The position numbers and the translations under genes were made by a program. A stretch of DNA of 64,000 nucleotides from Sulfurospirillum sp. 1612 (GTDB lineage: Bacteria > Campylobacterota > Campylobacteria > Campylobacterales > Sulfurospirillaceae): the NCBI RefSeq assembly GCF_036556685.1, contig NZ_CP140614.1, positions 62,001 through 126,000 of the forward strand, read 5' to 3'. Below are positions 9,090 through 19,701 of this stretch, one piece after another. A model generated the notes under the pieces. The model was not told the DNA's origin. It was given only the letters and a program-made list of their open reading frames with translations, and did not search any database. The first letter of the stretch is position 1. Every line of letters begins with the position of its first letter.

Positions 9090-10123
9090 TAGTGGGTAAT
9101 GAGCACGTCGATAATTTCATCAAAAAGACCCCCTTCCATAATCGCATCTAATCGGTACAGTGTTAAGCCCACACGATGGTCAGTAATACGGTTTTGTGGA
9201 TAGTTGTAGGTTCGGATTCTAGCACTTCGATCACCAGATCCTACTTGAAGTTTTCTTTTCTCACTCTCGGTACTGTTTTGTTCTTGTAGCGTCAAATCGT
9301 ATAATCTGGCTTTGAGAATCTTCATCGCGGCATCTTTGTTTTTGTGCTGAGATTTTCCATCTTGATTGACCACAACCAAACCGCTTGGCAGGTGAGTAAT
9401 TCTCACGGCACTATCGGTAGTATTGACAGATTGTCCGCCGTTTCCAGAAGATCTCATGACATCAATTTTAAGATCATTAGGATTAATTTCGATTTCAACA
9501 TCATCGACTTCAGGCATCACCGCTACGGTGATAGCAGAGGTATGAACCCGTCCTTGCGATTCCGTAAGCGGAACACGTTGGACTCTATGAACGCCCCCTT
9601 CAAACTTCAATTTGGAATATACATTATCGCCTTTAATCAGGGCGATAATCTCCTTGTATCCGTTCAAAACACCCTCGCTAGAACTGACAATTTCTGTTTT
9701 CCAGCCCTTGAGTTCAGCATATCTCATGTAAGATTTAAAAAGATCTGCCACAAAGATTGCAGCTTCATCGCCACCCGTTCCGGCACGAATCTCAAGAAAT
9801 ATATTTTTATCATCATTGGGATCAACCGGGAGTAGCGCGACTTTAATGTCTTCTTCTAATTTTTCTTTGGTTATTTCTAATTCTTTCAGTTCCTCTTTTG
9901 CCAATTCTGCTAATTCACTATCTTCAAGCAATTGTTTATTCTCTTCGATACCATCGATTGTGCTGATATAATTCTCAGCCAATCCTTTGATCTCTTCAAG
10001 TCTAGATTGTTCTTTTGAAAGTGCCGTCATCTTTTTGATATCTTGAGAAATATCAGGCTCACTGAGGAGTTTGGTTATTTCATCATAACGGTCGAGAAAT
10101 GGTTGTAATTTATCTTTTAGCAT
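9056..10123 (-). CDS. prfA: Peptide chain release factor 1
   Basis: RF1 ends translation at UAA and UAG. The 355-residue protein has the universal GGQ loop ([12 protein letters not shown]) with the flanking [13 protein letters not shown], and the codon-recognition region after [15 protein letters not shown]. Length matches RF1 rather than RF2, and no frameshift site is seen. It is 27 bp downstream of rpsT in a two-gene minus-strand operon. Confidence 0.96.
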   Translation of the reverse strand: MLKDKLQPFLDRYDEITKLLSEPDISQDIKKMTALSKEQSRLEEIKGLAENYISTIDGIEENKQLLEDSELAELAKEELKELEITKEKLEEDIKVALLPVDPNDDKNIFLEIRAGTGGDEAAIFVADLFKSYMRYAELKGWKTEIVSSSEGVLNGYKEIIALIKGDNVYSKLKFEGGVHRVQRVPLTESQGRVHTSAITVAVMPEVDDVEIEINPNDLKIDVMRSSGNGGQSVNTTDSAVRITHLPSGLVVVNQDGKSQHKNKDAAMKILKARLYDLTLQEQNSTESEKRKLQVGSGDRSARIRTYNYPQNRITDHRVGLTLYRLDAIMEGGLFDEIIDVLITHYQAESIKAAGL

Positions 10124-10150
10124 ATGAAACTGAGAGAGGTAGGCCGCAAT

Positions 10151-10423
10151 TTAAGCGGCACTATTGAGCGTATTGACTAGTTTGGATAATCTACTTACAC
10201 GTCGTGCTGCAGTATTTTGTTTTAAAATACCTTTTGATGCATAAGAATGGAAGCTTTTGTTAACATTTTTCAATGCTTCTGTAGCTGCTGCTTTATCGCC
10301 TGCTTCTACTGCTTCTCTAAGAGCTCTAGTAAGATTTTTAATTCTAGTTTTATAAAATCTATTTCTTTCTGTTCTCTTCTTAGTCTGTCTAATACGCTTT
10401 TCCGCTGACTTATGATCTGCCAT
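10151..10423 (-). CDS. rpsT: 30S ribosomal protein S20
   Basis: A 90-residue, very basic, helical protein beginning [13 protein letters not shown], the standard S20 N-terminus, and ending in the usual Ala/Ser-rich helix. It binds 16S rRNA early in 30S assembly. An AAAGG ribosome-binding site precedes the ATG. It is divergent from glmM and heads the rpsT-prfA pair. Confidence 0.96.
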   Translation of the reverse strand: MADHKSAEKRIRQTKKRTERNRFYKTRIKNLTRALREAVEAGDKAAATEALKNVNKSFHSYASKGILKQNTAARRVSRLSKLVNTLNSAA

Positions 10424-10618
10424 GTATTAGCCTTTCATTTAAAATTTAGGCACAGATTATACACAATTTAAAATTAAAGCTAACTTATTTTAAGCGTATT
10501 TTTATGAAGTATTTGGGATAAAAGAGTGAAAAGCGACAAGAAAAGCAAAAAAAATCGATTATTATTTATAATTATTTATTTTGTGATACAATTTTATAAA
10601 AATTTAGGATATGAAAAT

Positions 10619-11959
10619 ATGAAACTTTTTGGAACGGATGGCGTCAGAGGAAGAGCGGGAAAAAAACTCAATGCACAAATGGCGATGCGATTGGCGATGG
10701 CCGCAGGTATTTACTTTAGAGAAAACTCAATCACCAATCGATTTTTAATCGGAAAAGATACAAGACGAAGTGGTTATATGATTGAAAATGCTATCGTTTC
10801 AGGACTTACGGCGGTAGGATATGATGTCAGACAAATCGGCCCGATGCCGACTCCTGCGATATCATTTTTGACAGAAGACATGCGTTGTGATGCTGGTATT
10901 ATGATCAGTGCCTCGCATAATCCTTATTTTGATAATGGCATCAAATTTTTTGATTCCTTTGGCAATAAACTGGACGAAAAAGCAGAAGCGGCTATTGAGA
11001 AAATTTATTTTGATGAAGCATTGATTGAAGAAAATCAAAAAACAGAATTTGAAATCGGACGCTCAAAGCGTGTTGATGATGTGATTGGTCGATACATTGT
11101 GCATATCAAAAACTCTTTTCCTAAAAATCTCACTCTGCAAGGGATTCGGGTAGTCTTAGATACTGCCAATGGCGCGGCTTATAAAGTTGCTCCGACTATC
11201 TTTTCTGAATTGGGTGCAGATGTCGTGGTCATCAATAATACTCCAAGCGGTAGCAATATCAACCTAAACTGTGGTGCGATGCATCCAGAGACGCTAGGAG
11301 AAGAGGTGCGTAAACTTCGCGCTGATATTGGATTTGCTTTTGATGGTGATGCTGATCGTTTAGTCGTGGTCGATGAAAATGGTGATATTGTGGATGGCGA
11401 CAAATTATTGGGTAAATTAGCCACGTATCTTGATTCTCAAGATTTATTGAAACATTCTTGTATGTGTGCGACTGTGATGAGCAATAAAGCGTTGGAGGAT
11501 TACCTAAAAGCGCATGAGATTGAATTGAAGCGCTCTAGTGTGGGTGATAAATATGTGCTTGAAATCCTCAATCAAGAGGGGTTGAATTTTGGTGGTGAGC
11601 AAAGCGGTCATATCATCTTGTCAGATTTTGTTAAAACCGGAGATGCCCTCATCTCTTCTTTGGCGGTGATGGCTTGCTATTTGCGCGATAAAGAACCGAT
11701 TAGTAAACTCTTTAACCCTTTTACGCTGTATCCACAATTGCAACGCAATCTAATTGTCAGTGAAAAAATTCCACTTGCTAAAATCAGTGGTTATAGTGCT
11801 ATGATTAAAACAATAGAAGCTGATGGTATTCGTGTTTTAGTACGCTATTCTGGTACAGAGAATTTGCTGCGTATCTTGCTTGAAGGTAAAGACCAAAAGG
11901 TGCTTGAGTCTCACATGGAAACACTTTATGGATTTTTGAAAAATGTCCTCAATGGCTAA
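10619..11959 (+). CDS. glmM: Phosphoglucosamine mutase
   Basis: GlmM converts glucosamine 6-phosphate to glucosamine 1-phosphate for UDP-GlcNAc. The start [11 protein letters not shown] is diagnostic; the frame is open 31 codons upstream but conserved sequence begins at ATG 10619 (446 residues). The phosphoserine is S99 in ISASHNP, the metal loop is FDGDADR, the sugar loop is GGEQSGH and the phosphate loop is VRYSGTEN. The 3' end overlaps lspA. Confidence 0.96.
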   Translation: MKLFGTDGVRGRAGKKLNAQMAMRLAMAAGIYFRENSITNRFLIGKDTRRSGYMIENAIVSGLTAVGYDVRQIGPMPTPAISFLTEDMRCDAGIMISASHNPYFDNGIKFFDSFGNKLDEKAEAAIEKIYFDEALIEENQKTEFEIGRSKRVDDVIGRYIVHIKNSFPKNLTLQGIRVVLDTANGAAYKVAPTIFSELGADVVVINNTPSGSNINLNCGAMHPETLGEEVRKLRADIGFAFDGDADRLVVVDENGDIVDGDKLLGKLATYLDSQDLLKHSCMCATVMSNKALEDYLKAHEIELKRSSVGDKYVLEILNQEGLNFGGEQSGHIILSDFVKTGDALISSLAVMACYLRDKEPISKLFNPFTLYPQLQRNLIVSEKIPLAKISGYSAMIKTIEADGIRVLVRYSGTENLLRILLEGKDQKVLESHMETLYGFLKNVLNG

Positions 11960-12413
11960 GCGCCTCTTTATTTTCTTTTTAGTCTTTATCGCAATTTTTG
12001 TGATAGACCAATACATCAAATCCCTTTTTATCGATGGTTTTAGGTGGGAGGGGTCGTATTTTTCTTTGATATTGGTTTATAATAAAGGGGTGGCATTTTC
12101 GATGTTGGCCTTTTTGGAAGAGTATCTAAAGTATTTGCAGATTGTTTTATTTATAGGGTTGAGTCTCTACCTGTGGTTTGAGAAAGAATTGTTTGCGAAG
12201 TTTTTTCTCCCCATCGGTATTATCTATGGTGCTGGATGCAGTAATCTTTATGACCGGTTTATCCATCAAGGGGTGGTGGATTATGTTTTTTGGCATCAAT
12301 GGTTTGAGTTTGCTGTCTTTAATTTTGCTGATGTCATGATAGATGTGGCGATTGTTTTAATCCTTTTTATAATGTATAAAGAGAGAAAACTTCAAAAAAC
12401 AAACAAAGTATGA
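11952..12413 (+). CDS. lspA: Lipoprotein signal peptidase (SPase II)
   Basis: LspA cleaves prolipoprotein signal peptides in the inner membrane. Four hydrophobic segments are visible. The catalytic aspartates lie in NLYDRF and FNFADVMID, with YNKGVAFS as the third conserved patch. The usual GGxxGN motif reads GAGCSN, a mild deviation. ATG 11952 and ATG 11943 are both possible starts (153 or 156 residues); both overlap the end of glmM. Confidence 0.93.
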   Translation: MAKRLFIFFLVFIAIFVIDQYIKSLFIDGFRWEGSYFSLILVYNKGVAFSMLAFLEEYLKYLQIVLFIGLSLYLWFEKELFAKFFLPIGIIYGAGCSNLYDRFIHQGVVDYVFWHQWFEFAVFNFADVMIDVAIVLILFIMYKERKLQKTNKV

Positions 12414-12463
12414 TTTTTATGGTAGAATTTAAGCTCTAAAAATATTAAGTAAAAGGATAACGG

Positions 12464-13423
12464 ATGAAAAAAACTTTCTATAAAATTGCATTGTTATGTC
12501 TCTTGCCTGTTGGCGTGTTTGCCAAAGGCTATGTTGTCAATCTTGGTATCGTAACGACACCCAACTCTTTTCATTATAAAGCTGCGGAGAAATTTAAACA
12601 AATCGTAGAAAAAAGAAGTGGTGGAGATATTCAGGTCAAAATCCATCATTCTAGTTCGGTCGGAAATGAGACGAGTATTTTGCAACAATTACAACTCAAT
12701 GCATTGCAGATGGGTGTTATCACCGCCGGTCCTATGGATAAATTTATCCCCGCAATCAAAGCGATTGGATTTCCTTTTATCTTCGATAGCTATGCTAAAG
12801 TCGATAAGATATTGGATGGAAAAATTGGACAAGACATCCTTGGACAATTTCAATCTGCTAATTTGATTGGATACCATTTCTTAGAAAATGGATTCCGTAA
12901 CATCACAAATTCTAAGCGTCCTATCCATACAGCAGCCGATGTGAAAGGTTTGAAAATCCGTGTCATGAACTCACAACTTCATATCGCAATATGGAAAGAT
13001 ATCGGTGCGAATCCAACCCCTATGCCTTGGCCAATTTATACCCAACTCTCTCAACATGTGATTGATGGACAAGAAAATCCTCTTGCGGTAATTGATCAGT
13101 ATAAATTATATGAAGTACAAAAATACCTCACCTTGACACGACATGTCTATTCTGCACTTGTCTTTGTGGGAAGTAAACAATTTTACGATGCGTTACCGAA
13201 AAAATACCAAACTCTCTTTTTTGAAGCCACCAAAGAAGCTTCAATTTATGAGCGAAAATTGAATCGTGACAAGGCCAACTACTTTTTGGCTGATCTTAAA
13301 AAGAATGGCATGATTGTTGATGAACATCCTGATCTTGCATCTTTTAAAGAAAAAGTCATGCCTTTGAAAAAACAGTATCGAGGCGATGCAAAAAAATATT
13401 TGGATATGATTTTAGCGCAATAA
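12464..13423 (+). CDS. dctP: TRAP transporter periplasmic solute-binding protein
   Basis: A 319-residue DctP-family binding protein with a signal peptide (MKKTFYKIALLCLLPVGVFA, cleavage near residue 20). Typical motifs are HYKAAEKFKQIVEKRSGGDIQV, LKIRVMNSQ and VIDGQENP. It captures a C4-dicarboxylate or similar organic acid and hands it to DctQM. AAAGGATAA lies just before the ATG, and TAGAAT about 40 bp upstream may be its -10 box. First gene of dctPQM. Confidence 0.92.
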   Translation: MKKTFYKIALLCLLPVGVFAKGYVVNLGIVTTPNSFHYKAAEKFKQIVEKRSGGDIQVKIHHSSSVGNETSILQQLQLNALQMGVITAGPMDKFIPAIKAIGFPFIFDSYAKVDKILDGKIGQDILGQFQSANLIGYHFLENGFRNITNSKRPIHTAADVKGLKIRVMNSQLHIAIWKDIGANPTPMPWPIYTQLSQHVIDGQENPLAVIDQYKLYEVQKYLTLTRHVYSALVFVGSKQFYDALPKKYQTLFFEATKEASIYERKLNRDKANYFLADLKKNGMIVDEHPDLASFKEKVMPLKKQYRGDAKKYLDMILAQ

Positions 13424-13424
13424 T

Positions 13425-13910
13425 ATGTTGAAAATTTCTCAGATAATCTCACGCATCAATACGATCATAGACAAGCAGATTAGTCTGCTTGTCGTGGCGT
13501 TGATGATTTTATTGTCGATACTTTTGAGCGTGAGTGTTTTTTATCGCTATGTTTTAAATGATTCGATTTATTGGTCCAATGAAGTGGCTCGGTATATGTT
13601 GGTTTATATCGTGTTTTTGGGTGCGACGATGGCACACAAACACAAATCTCACATTCGCATTGATATTATCTTAGGGGCGCTCTCCCATAAAAATAAAAAA
13701 TATATTGAGATGCTTATTGGAGGATTATTTATCTTCTTCTGGATTTTGGTTTTGATGGGGTCACTAAAGCTTTTGCCACTTTTCTTGATGCAAAAAACAG
13801 CAACACTAGAGATTCCTTTTGCTTATCCTTTTGCGGCATTGCCCCTCTCTGCTTGCATATGGATTTTATACTGCATCGATGACATCATCCGGGAGTGTGT
13901 GAAAAAATAA
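13425..13910 (+). CDS. dctQ: TRAP transporter small membrane subunit
   Basis: A 161-residue protein with four predicted membrane helices, of the DctQ family (SVFYRYVLNDSIYWSNEVARYMLVYIVF carries the family signature of Trp-Ser/Asn-Glu-Glu/Val). It joins DctM to form the sodium-driven transporter. It starts 1 bp after the dctP stop, and its end overlaps dctM. Confidence 0.9.
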   Translation: MLKISQIISRINTIIDKQISLLVVALMILLSILLSVSVFYRYVLNDSIYWSNEVARYMLVYIVFLGATMAHKHKSHIRIDIILGALSHKNKKYIEMLIGGLFIFFWILVLMGSLKLLPLFLMQKTATLEIPFAYPFAALPLSACIWILYCIDDIIRECVKK

Positions 13911-15178
13911 TGCTTTTATTAATCTTGTTGCTTATCGTATTGATTGTGCTATCGATACCGGTATTTTTGTCGATAGGTCTTGCCACTACGGCAGCCTTTT
14001 TCTCTTCTAATCAGCCTCTTTTTATGATTGCACAAAAGATGTTCGATGGGGTGAATTCATATGTACTCCTCGCGGTACCTTTGTTCATGTTAGCAGGCAG
14101 TTTTATGGACCAAGGGGGTATGTCCAAAAGATTGGTCGATTTTTCTGAATCTTTAGTAGGACATTTTAGGGGAGGGCTGGCGATTACTTCCATCCTCTCA
14201 AGCATGCTTTTTGCTGGAGTCTCAGGCTCAGCTGCTGCTGATACCGCTGCTGTGGGTTCGGTCTTGATTCCTCCGATGAAGAAAAAAGGATACAACAAAA
14301 ATTTTGCCGCTTCGATTATCGCAACAGGAGGCTCCATCGGGGTGATTATTCCGCCGAGTATTCCGATGATTATTTTCGCTTTTATTGCTAATGTGTCTGT
14401 TGGAAAACTGTTCTTAGCTGGAATCTTACCGGGTGTTTTAATCGGTGTGTCTTTGATTTTATTAGTGGTTTTTAAAACACGACATCTTGATATTGACAAT
14501 GATCATAAAAGCTTTGATGTACTCAAGTTCAAATCCGCTTTTAAAGATGCCCTTTTAGCGCTAGGCATCCCTTTTATCGTCGTCGGTGGTATTTTGGGTG
14601 GTTTGTTCACCGCGACAGAATCTGCGGCCGTTGCGGTTGTGTATGCATTTGTTGTGAGCAAATTTATCTATAAAGAGCTCAGCTGGAAAAAAGTCTATAA
14701 ATCTACCGTCTATGCGATCAACACCAGTGCTATTATTCTCATCATCATCTCTATTGCGACAGTTTTTTCCTGGTACTTGTCGATGAACAATATCCAAGAG
14801 TTACTCAGCGATACCTTCATGATGATCAGCCATAATAAATACATTTTATTGATTTTTATCAATCTTTTCTTGTTGGTGATGGGTACCTTTGTCGAGACAA
14901 CCGCTGCATTGATTTTGTTTGTCCCGGTTATCACCCCTCTATTAAATAGTTTAGGAATCGATCCGTTGACTTATGGCGTCATGATTGTTACAAACCTAGC
15001 TATTGGTATGCTCACACCACCACTGGGTATTTGTTTGATAGTCTCTGGTACCATTGCGCAGAGTAAAATCTTGGAAATCTCCAAAGCGATCGTTCCGTTT
15101 TTGCTCGTCATGATCGTTGATTTGTTGTTGATTACATTTATTCCATTTTTGACACGTTATTTACCTTCAATTTATTGA
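13895..15178 (+). CDS. dctM: TRAP transporter large permease subunit
   Basis: A 427-residue, 11- to 12-helix permease of the DctM family. It has the conserved FAGVSGSAAADTAAVGS stretch, GGSIGVIIPPSIPMI, and the C-terminal copy TPPLGICL. The coding frame starts within dctQ (about 16 bp overlap); an internal ATG at 13910 is an alternative that removes five residues. Substrate is likely a C4-dicarboxylate but cannot be fixed from sequence. Confidence 0.92.
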   Translation: MCEKIMLLLILLLIVLIVLSIPVFLSIGLATTAAFFSSNQPLFMIAQKMFDGVNSYVLLAVPLFMLAGSFMDQGGMSKRLVDFSESLVGHFRGGLAITSILSSMLFAGVSGSAAADTAAVGSVLIPPMKKKGYNKNFAASIIATGGSIGVIIPPSIPMIIFAFIANVSVGKLFLAGILPGVLIGVSLILLVVFKTRHLDIDNDHKSFDVLKFKSAFKDALLALGIPFIVVGGILGGLFTATESAAVAVVYAFVVSKFIYKELSWKKVYKSTVYAINTSAIILIIISIATVFSWYLSMNNIQELLSDTFMMISHNKYILLIFINLFLLVMGTFVETTAALILFVPVITPLLNSLGIDPLTYGVMIVTNLAIGMLTPPLGICLIVSGTIAQSKILEISKAIVPFLLVMIVDLLLITFIPFLTRYLPSIY

Positions 15179-15235
15179 TGCTTTAAGAAGAATTTATGCC
15201 ATTTTTGAGTATTATTCTATCCACCCAAAAAAAAT

Positions 15236-15311
15236 GGTCGCGTAGCTCAGCTGGTAGAGCACTACCTTGACATGGTAGTGGTCGGAGGTTCAAGTCCTCT
15301 CGTGGCCACCA
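15236..15311 (+). tRNA. tRNA-Val (anticodon GAC)
   Basis: Seventy-six bases with a full cloverleaf. The acceptor stem GGTCGCG pairs with CGTGGCC, the anticodon stem CTACC with GGTAG around loop TTGACAT, and the T arm GGAGG-TTCAAGT-CCTCT. A is at position 73 and the CCA end is encoded. It stands alone between dctM and thrS. Confidence 0.96.
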
Positions 15312-15546
15312 TACTTATAATATAAAACTACTTTTAAATAGATGCAATAAAAATAAAAAACACCAAAATACTCTTTTTTATGTTATCAAGATTATTATAA
15401 GTTATATTTCTATATAATGGCAATTTAATTGGTTTTCTCATAAATTCACAATATGATGTTTTGAAGTGATGACACCCAATAAAAATTCATTTAATTGAAA
15501 ATTTTGTTCTTCCACTGTATGGGAGTTCTATTAGTAAAGGATAACA

Positions 15547-17364
15547 ATGCAAAATGAGGTTATTGCCTACAAAAAAGGGCAAAATCTAGTCGATACTCAG
15601 AGTATCAATCCCCAAGAAATACCCAATTCCAAAGAAATTTTATTTGACAATTCGGATGATTCTTTAGAGGTAATCCGCCACTCTTGTGCCCATTTGATGG
15701 CGCAAGCAATAAAAGAGATATACAAAGATGCACAATTTTTTGTAGGTCCTGTTATTGAGGATGGATTTTATTATGATTTTCGTATTCAAGAAAAAATTAG
15801 CGACGCTGATTTAAAAGCGATTGAAAAAAAGATGCAAGAACTTGCCAAGAAAAATATGAAAATCGAAAAAATCAACAGCACCAAGGCTGAAGTTGCTGCT
15901 AGATTTGCTGATGATGACTTGAAACAAGAGGTATTGCTTCGCATTCCTGATGGCGAAGTTTCTATCTATAAACAAGGTGACTTTGAAGATTTATGCCGCG
16001 GGCCACATCTACCAGATACAAGATATTTGAGATTTTTTAAACTCACTCGTGTAGCGGGTGCTTATTTGGGTGGTGATGAAAACAGAGAGATGCTGACTCG
16101 AATTTACGGGACGGCTTTTGCTGACAAAGAGAGCCTTAAAGCGTATATGACGATGATTGAAGAGGCCAAGAAACGCGACCATAGGAAACTTGGAACCGAA
16201 CTCAAACTTTTCACTTTTGATGAAGAGGTGGGGGCAGGGCTTCCGATTTGGTTACCCAATGGAAGTCGCTTGCGTAGTAAAATTGAACAAAGACTTTTTA
16301 AAGCGCATCGTGTACGAGGGTATCAGCCCGTACGTGGTCCGGAGATATTAAAAGCAGATGCCTGGAAGACCAGTGGACACTATGATAATTATGGTGAAAA
16401 TATGTACTTTACCGAGATTGACGGCTCTGAATATGGACTCAAACCGATGAACTGCGTGGGACACATCAAAGTGTTTCAAAATGATGTGAGAAGCTATCGT
16501 GATTTACCACTGAAGTTTTTTGAATACGGTGTCGTGCATCGCCACGAGATGAGCGGTGTCATGCACGGACTTTTTAGAGTTCGAGAATTCACGCAAGATG
16601 ATGCGCATGTCTTTTGTACGCCTGAGCAAATCAAAGATAGCGTTATTGAAATGTTAGGCTTTGTTGATGATATCATGAAGAGCTTTGGATTTGAGTATGA
16701 GATCGAAATCTCCACAAAACCGGAGAAAGCAATCGGAGATGATGCTTTTTGGGAAGCTGCGACTCAAGGGCTCAAAGATGCACTTGATGAACATAATATC
16801 GCGTATGGCATTGATGAGGGTGGTGGAGCATTTTATGGTCCGAAAATTGACGTAAAAATCTTAGATGCACTAAAGCGAAAATGGCAATGTTCTACGATAC
16901 AAGTAGATTACAATCTGCCAGATCGTTTTGACCTCTCGTATATTGATGCAAATAATGAACACAAAAGACCGGTCATGTTACACCGTGCGATTTTGGGATC
17001 ATTTGAGCGATTTATTGGTATTTTGATTGAACATACAGCCGGTGAGTTACCATTTTTCGTAGCACCGACACAGGCGGTCATCATTCCAATATCAGAAAAC
17101 CACGTCGCCTATGCGAAAGAAATTTCGAAAAAAATGTTGGAAATTGATATTGATACAGAAATTTTGTCGAAAAATGAGAGCTTAAATAAACGGATTCGAA
17201 ACGCTGAAAAAATGCGTGTTCCGATGATTTTAGTAATCGGTGATGAAGAAATTGCCAACAATAGTGTGGCTTTAAGAGATAGAAGAGATAGAAAACAGTA
17301 TAATTTAACAATAGAGGAACTAATATCAACAATGAAGGAGAAACTGAGTGAGGTACACTTTTGA
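15547..17364 (+). CDS. thrS: Threonyl-tRNA synthetase
   Basis: Class II synthetase charging tRNA-Thr, 605 residues. A TGS-like short N-terminus is followed by the editing domain ([13 protein letters not shown] with the HxxxH motif; [11 protein letters not shown]), the catalytic core ([47 protein letters not shown]) and the anticodon-binding domain. AAAGGATAAC precedes the ATG. The 235 bp before it contain no gene and no clear T-box. Its stop overlaps the infC start. Confidence 0.95.
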   Translation: MQNEVIAYKKGQNLVDTQSINPQEIPNSKEILFDNSDDSLEVIRHSCAHLMAQAIKEIYKDAQFFVGPVIEDGFYYDFRIQEKISDADLKAIEKKMQELAKKNMKIEKINSTKAEVAARFADDDLKQEVLLRIPDGEVSIYKQGDFEDLCRGPHLPDTRYLRFFKLTRVAGAYLGGDENREMLTRIYGTAFADKESLKAYMTMIEEAKKRDHRKLGTELKLFTFDEEVGAGLPIWLPNGSRLRSKIEQRLFKAHRVRGYQPVRGPEILKADAWKTSGHYDNYGENMYFTEIDGSEYGLKPMNCVGHIKVFQNDVRSYRDLPLKFFEYGVVHRHEMSGVMHGLFRVREFTQDDAHVFCTPEQIKDSVIEMLGFVDDIMKSFGFEYEIEISTKPEKAIGDDAFWEAATQGLKDALDEHNIAYGIDEGGGAFYGPKIDVKILDALKRKWQCSTIQVDYNLPDRFDLSYIDANNEHKRPVMLHRAILGSFERFIGILIEHTAGELPFFVAPTQAVIIPISENHVAYAKEISKKMLEIDIDTEILSKNESLNKRIRNAEKMRVPMILVIGDEEIANNSVALRDRRDRKQYNLTIEELISTMKEKLSEVHF

Positions 17365-17876
17365 GTAAAGACAAAGATATAATGCTCAACCATGAGATTC
17401 GGGCCAGCGAGGTAAGGTGCATCGGTGATGATGGAACGCAATACGGAATCATCTCAAGACAAGATGCATTGCGCAAATCCGAAGAATTAGGTTTAGACTT
17501 AGTTCTGATAGCTCCGGATGCAAAGCCCCCTGTCTGCAAGATCATGGACTACGGAAAGTTCAGATATCAAGAAGAGAAGAAGAAAAAAGAGGCCAAGAAA
17601 AAGCAAAAAACTATAGAAGTCAAAGAAATTAAACTCTCTATAAAAATAGCTCAAAATGACATTAATTACAAAATAAAACATGCAAGAGAATTCTTAGAAG
17701 AGGGCAAGCATGTGAAATTTCGAGTATTTTTGCGTGGCCGAGAGATCTCAAATCCTGATGCCGGTAAAGCAGTTTTAGAAAAAGTATGGCCGATGGTAGA
17801 AGATATCGGCATGAGAGAGAAAGCTCCGATGTTAGAAGGACGCTATATTAATATGATGGTCGTCCCTAAAAAATAA
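17361..17876 (+). CDS. infC: Translation initiation factor IF-3
   Basis: IF3 (171 residues) has both domains: N-terminal [18 protein letters not shown], a Lys-rich linker, and the C-terminal [17 protein letters not shown] and [10 protein letters not shown]. The likely start is TTG 17361, which overlaps the thrS TGA stop (TTTTGA); a weak start codon on infC is a known means of autoregulation in other bacteria. ATG 17382 is an alternative. It belongs to a thrS-infC-rpmI-rplT cluster. Confidence 0.94.
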   Translation: MSKDKDIMLNHEIRASEVRCIGDDGTQYGIISRQDALRKSEELGLDLVLIAPDAKPPVCKIMDYGKFRYQEEKKKKEAKKKQKTIEVKEIKLSIKIAQNDINYKIKHAREFLEEGKHVKFRVFLRGREISNPDAGKAVLEKVWPMVEDIGMREKAPMLEGRYINMMVVPKK

Positions 17877-17977
17877 AGTTTTATTTCTCTTTTACGGTTT
17901 CTTAAGATACTTTAAGGTAAAATCTTCGACTTACACCATAGGCATTTGATATGCCTGAAATTTTTCAAGGAGTTTGC

Positions 17978-18172
17978 ATGCCGAAAATGAAAACGGTACG
18001 CGGTGCAGCTAAACGTTTCAAGTCTAGTAAGAATAAGATCAAACGAGGCGCAGCTTATAGAAGTCATATCTTGACTAAAAAAGCTACGAAAAGAATGCGT
18101 GGTCTTAAAGAAGCGAAAACTGTAGATAGCCGTGATGTATCAGCAGTAAAATTGATGCTAGGAAAAAAATAA
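17978..18172 (+). CDS. rpmI: 50S ribosomal protein L35
   Basis: A 64-residue basic protein beginning [15 protein letters not shown], the standard L35 N-terminus. AAGGAG lies eight bases before ATG 17978, so the upstream in-frame ATG at 17951 is rejected. It sits between infC and rplT as in most bacteria. Confidence 0.95.
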   Translation: MPKMKTVRGAAKRFKSSKNKIKRGAAYRSHILTKKATKRMRGLKEAKTVDSRDVSAVKLMLGKK

Positions 18173-18188
18173 CAGAGTTTTTGACTTG

Positions 18189-18218
18189 ATGAGATTATCT
18201 CATGAGTTGATTTATAAT
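18189..18218 (+). promoter_or_regulatory. Dyad and TATAAT box in the rpmI-rplT spacer
   Basis: The 116-bp gap between rpmI and rplT has a 7+1+7 palindrome ATGAGATTATCTCAT (18189-18203) followed by TATAAT (18213-18218). This may be a separate rplT promoter or part of an L20-type autoregulatory leader. Which one is not decidable from the sequence. Confidence 0.35.
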
Positions 18219-18288
18219 TGCACGTTCCCCTCATGAAAGAGGGCAAGTTCCCAAATGGGACACCAATGAATAAGGTCAAGGAGACAAA

Positions 18289-18642
18289 ATGGCAAGAGTG
18301 AAGACTGGCGTAGTCAGAAGAAGAAGACACAAAAAAATACTCAAACTGGCAAAAGGTTTCTACAGCGGTAGAAGAAAACATTTTAGAAAAGCGAAAGAGC
18401 AGCTTGAGAGAAGTCTCGTATATGCATACAGAGATAGAAAAAACAAGAAAAGAGATTTCAGAAGACTCTGGATTACCAGAATCAATGCAGCTTGTAGATT
18501 AAATGATATTAGTTATTCTCGCTTTATCAATGCTTTGAACAAAGCAAACATCCAACTTGATAGAAAAATTTTAGCAAATATGGCAGTCAGTGATCCTGAG
18601 GGATTCGCAAGCGTCGTAAAGCAAGCTAAAGCAGCACTTTAA
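18289..18642 (+). CDS. rplT: 50S ribosomal protein L20
   Basis: A 117-residue basic RNA-binding protein with the L20 signatures [20 protein letters not shown]-type helix [16 protein letters not shown] and [11 protein letters not shown]. It is a 23S rRNA assembly protein. AAGGAGACAAA precedes the ATG. Last gene of its cluster, followed at once by a strong terminator. Confidence 0.96.
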   Translation: MARVKTGVVRRRRHKKILKLAKGFYSGRRKHFRKAKEQLERSLVYAYRDRKNKKRDFRRLWITRINAACRLNDISYSRFINALNKANIQLDRKILANMAVSDPEGFASVVKQAKAAL

Positions 18643-18668
18643 TTTTAGAGGCTTTTAAGCCTCTAAAA
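18643..18668. terminator. Bidirectional terminator after rplT
   Basis: Perfect 10-bp inverted repeat TTTTAGAGGC / GCCTCTAAAA (18643-18652 and 18659-18668) with a 6-base loop, directly between the convergent rplT and TDT-transporter genes. Confidence 0.85.
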
Positions 18669-18688
18669 TCTGATAATATTCAAACTCC

Positions 18689-19642
18689 CTACTCAATAAC
18701 ACAAATTTCTTTTTTTAACATATGACAGATGGTCTTATACGCTACAAATGAGACAACTATCGTCGATACGATGAGTAACCCGATGGCTAAATAATAGCAA
18801 AAAGGCGACTTCGTGGTGTGATAGGAGAGAATCGTAGCAATGGTCATGGCGGTGAGAGGAAAGGTGAAAGCCCACCATGATATGAAGAATTCTAATTTCA
18901 TAAAATTCTTATACATAAATACAAGTAAAAATGTAAAAAATAACCCTATATTAAATAAAAAACTAGCAAATAGATCAAAGTGACCGGTCAATTTAACATA
19001 CGAGATGACTCCAACTGCAGGAGGCGCTATGAAGATAAAAAGTGTCGGCATAAACTTTTTGGCTAACTGATTATGAAAGATAATGCGATTCAAAATAATG
19101 GTAAAAAGAATAATCCAAAATAAAATACCTATGGAGAAAAAGTACATTAAAAAATTATGATTGACAATACCGATGCCCCCAATAGGCACGACGACATTAC
19201 CAACAATAGGAATAAACCATGCTGGGTTTGAGTGTTGAATCTCTAATGAATGGTTAATCCAGAAACTAATCGTATAGAATGTCAAAAATGCTTGTAGTAC
19301 CATTCCTACCCACCAAAGGGCGACAGAGGCTGTTGTGTTTAACTCTTGATACATGATAGACATCAACAGTAGCGTGATAGAAAAAGCAGCAAAGAAGTTG
19401 ACCCTAACAGGGTGGGTAAATTCTTTTTTAACCTCTTGGCGATACATGATGAATTTTGTAGCATATGTTAAAGATATGGCTATAAACGTAATCGTAGTCA
19501 AAGCGACTAGTATACTTGGTATCAATGAGGAACAGTGAAATAGATGAGCAGCTTTTTGATAGGCAATGCTCAAACCGGATAAGCCCATCGTGATGGCAAA
19601 CATCATGATAGGAAAATTTTCTAATCTAGCAGAAGTTTTCAT
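18689..19642 (-). CDS. TDT/SLAC1-family membrane transporter
   Basis: A 317-residue protein with about ten hydrophobic helices, starting with the family motif FPIMMFAITMGLSGL. The TehA/SLAC1/Mae1 family includes tellurite-resistance proteins, malate permeases and anion channels; the substrate here is unknown. AAAGGAC precedes the ATG. A 15-bp perfect inverted repeat lies just upstream (19661-19693). Confidence 0.82.
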   Translation of the reverse strand: MKTSARLENFPIMMFAITMGLSGLSIAYQKAAHLFHCSSLIPSILVALTTITFIAISLTYATKFIMYRQEVKKEFTHPVRVNFFAAFSITLLLMSIMYQELNTTASVALWWVGMVLQAFLTFYTISFWINHSLEIQHSNPAWFIPIVGNVVVPIGGIGIVNHNFLMYFFSIGILFWIILFTIILNRIIFHNQLAKKFMPTLFIFIAPPAVGVISYVKLTGHFDLFASFLFNIGLFFTFLLVFMYKNFMKLEFFISWWAFTFPLTAMTIATILSYHTTKSPFCYYLAIGLLIVSTIVVSFVAYKTICHMLKKEICVIE

Positions 19643-19660
19643 GAGTAGTAAGTCCTTTAT

Positions 19661-19693
19661 AAGTGAAAATGATATTATATATCATTTTCACTT
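19661..19693. repeat. 15-bp perfect inverted repeat before the TDT transporter gene
   Basis: Arms AAGTGAAAATGATAT (19661-19675) and its exact complement (19679-19693) around a 3-base centre. It lies in the 59-bp gap between ccoG and the downstream minus-strand transporter, ending about 19 bases before that start codon. No T tract follows, so an operator or leader hairpin is as likely as a terminator. Confidence 0.7.
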
Positions 19694-19701
19694 AATATTA
19701 G

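Noticed and set aside
9344-9835. 163-codon plus-strand frame opposite prfA
   Set aside because: Antisense shadow of prfA with no conserved features.
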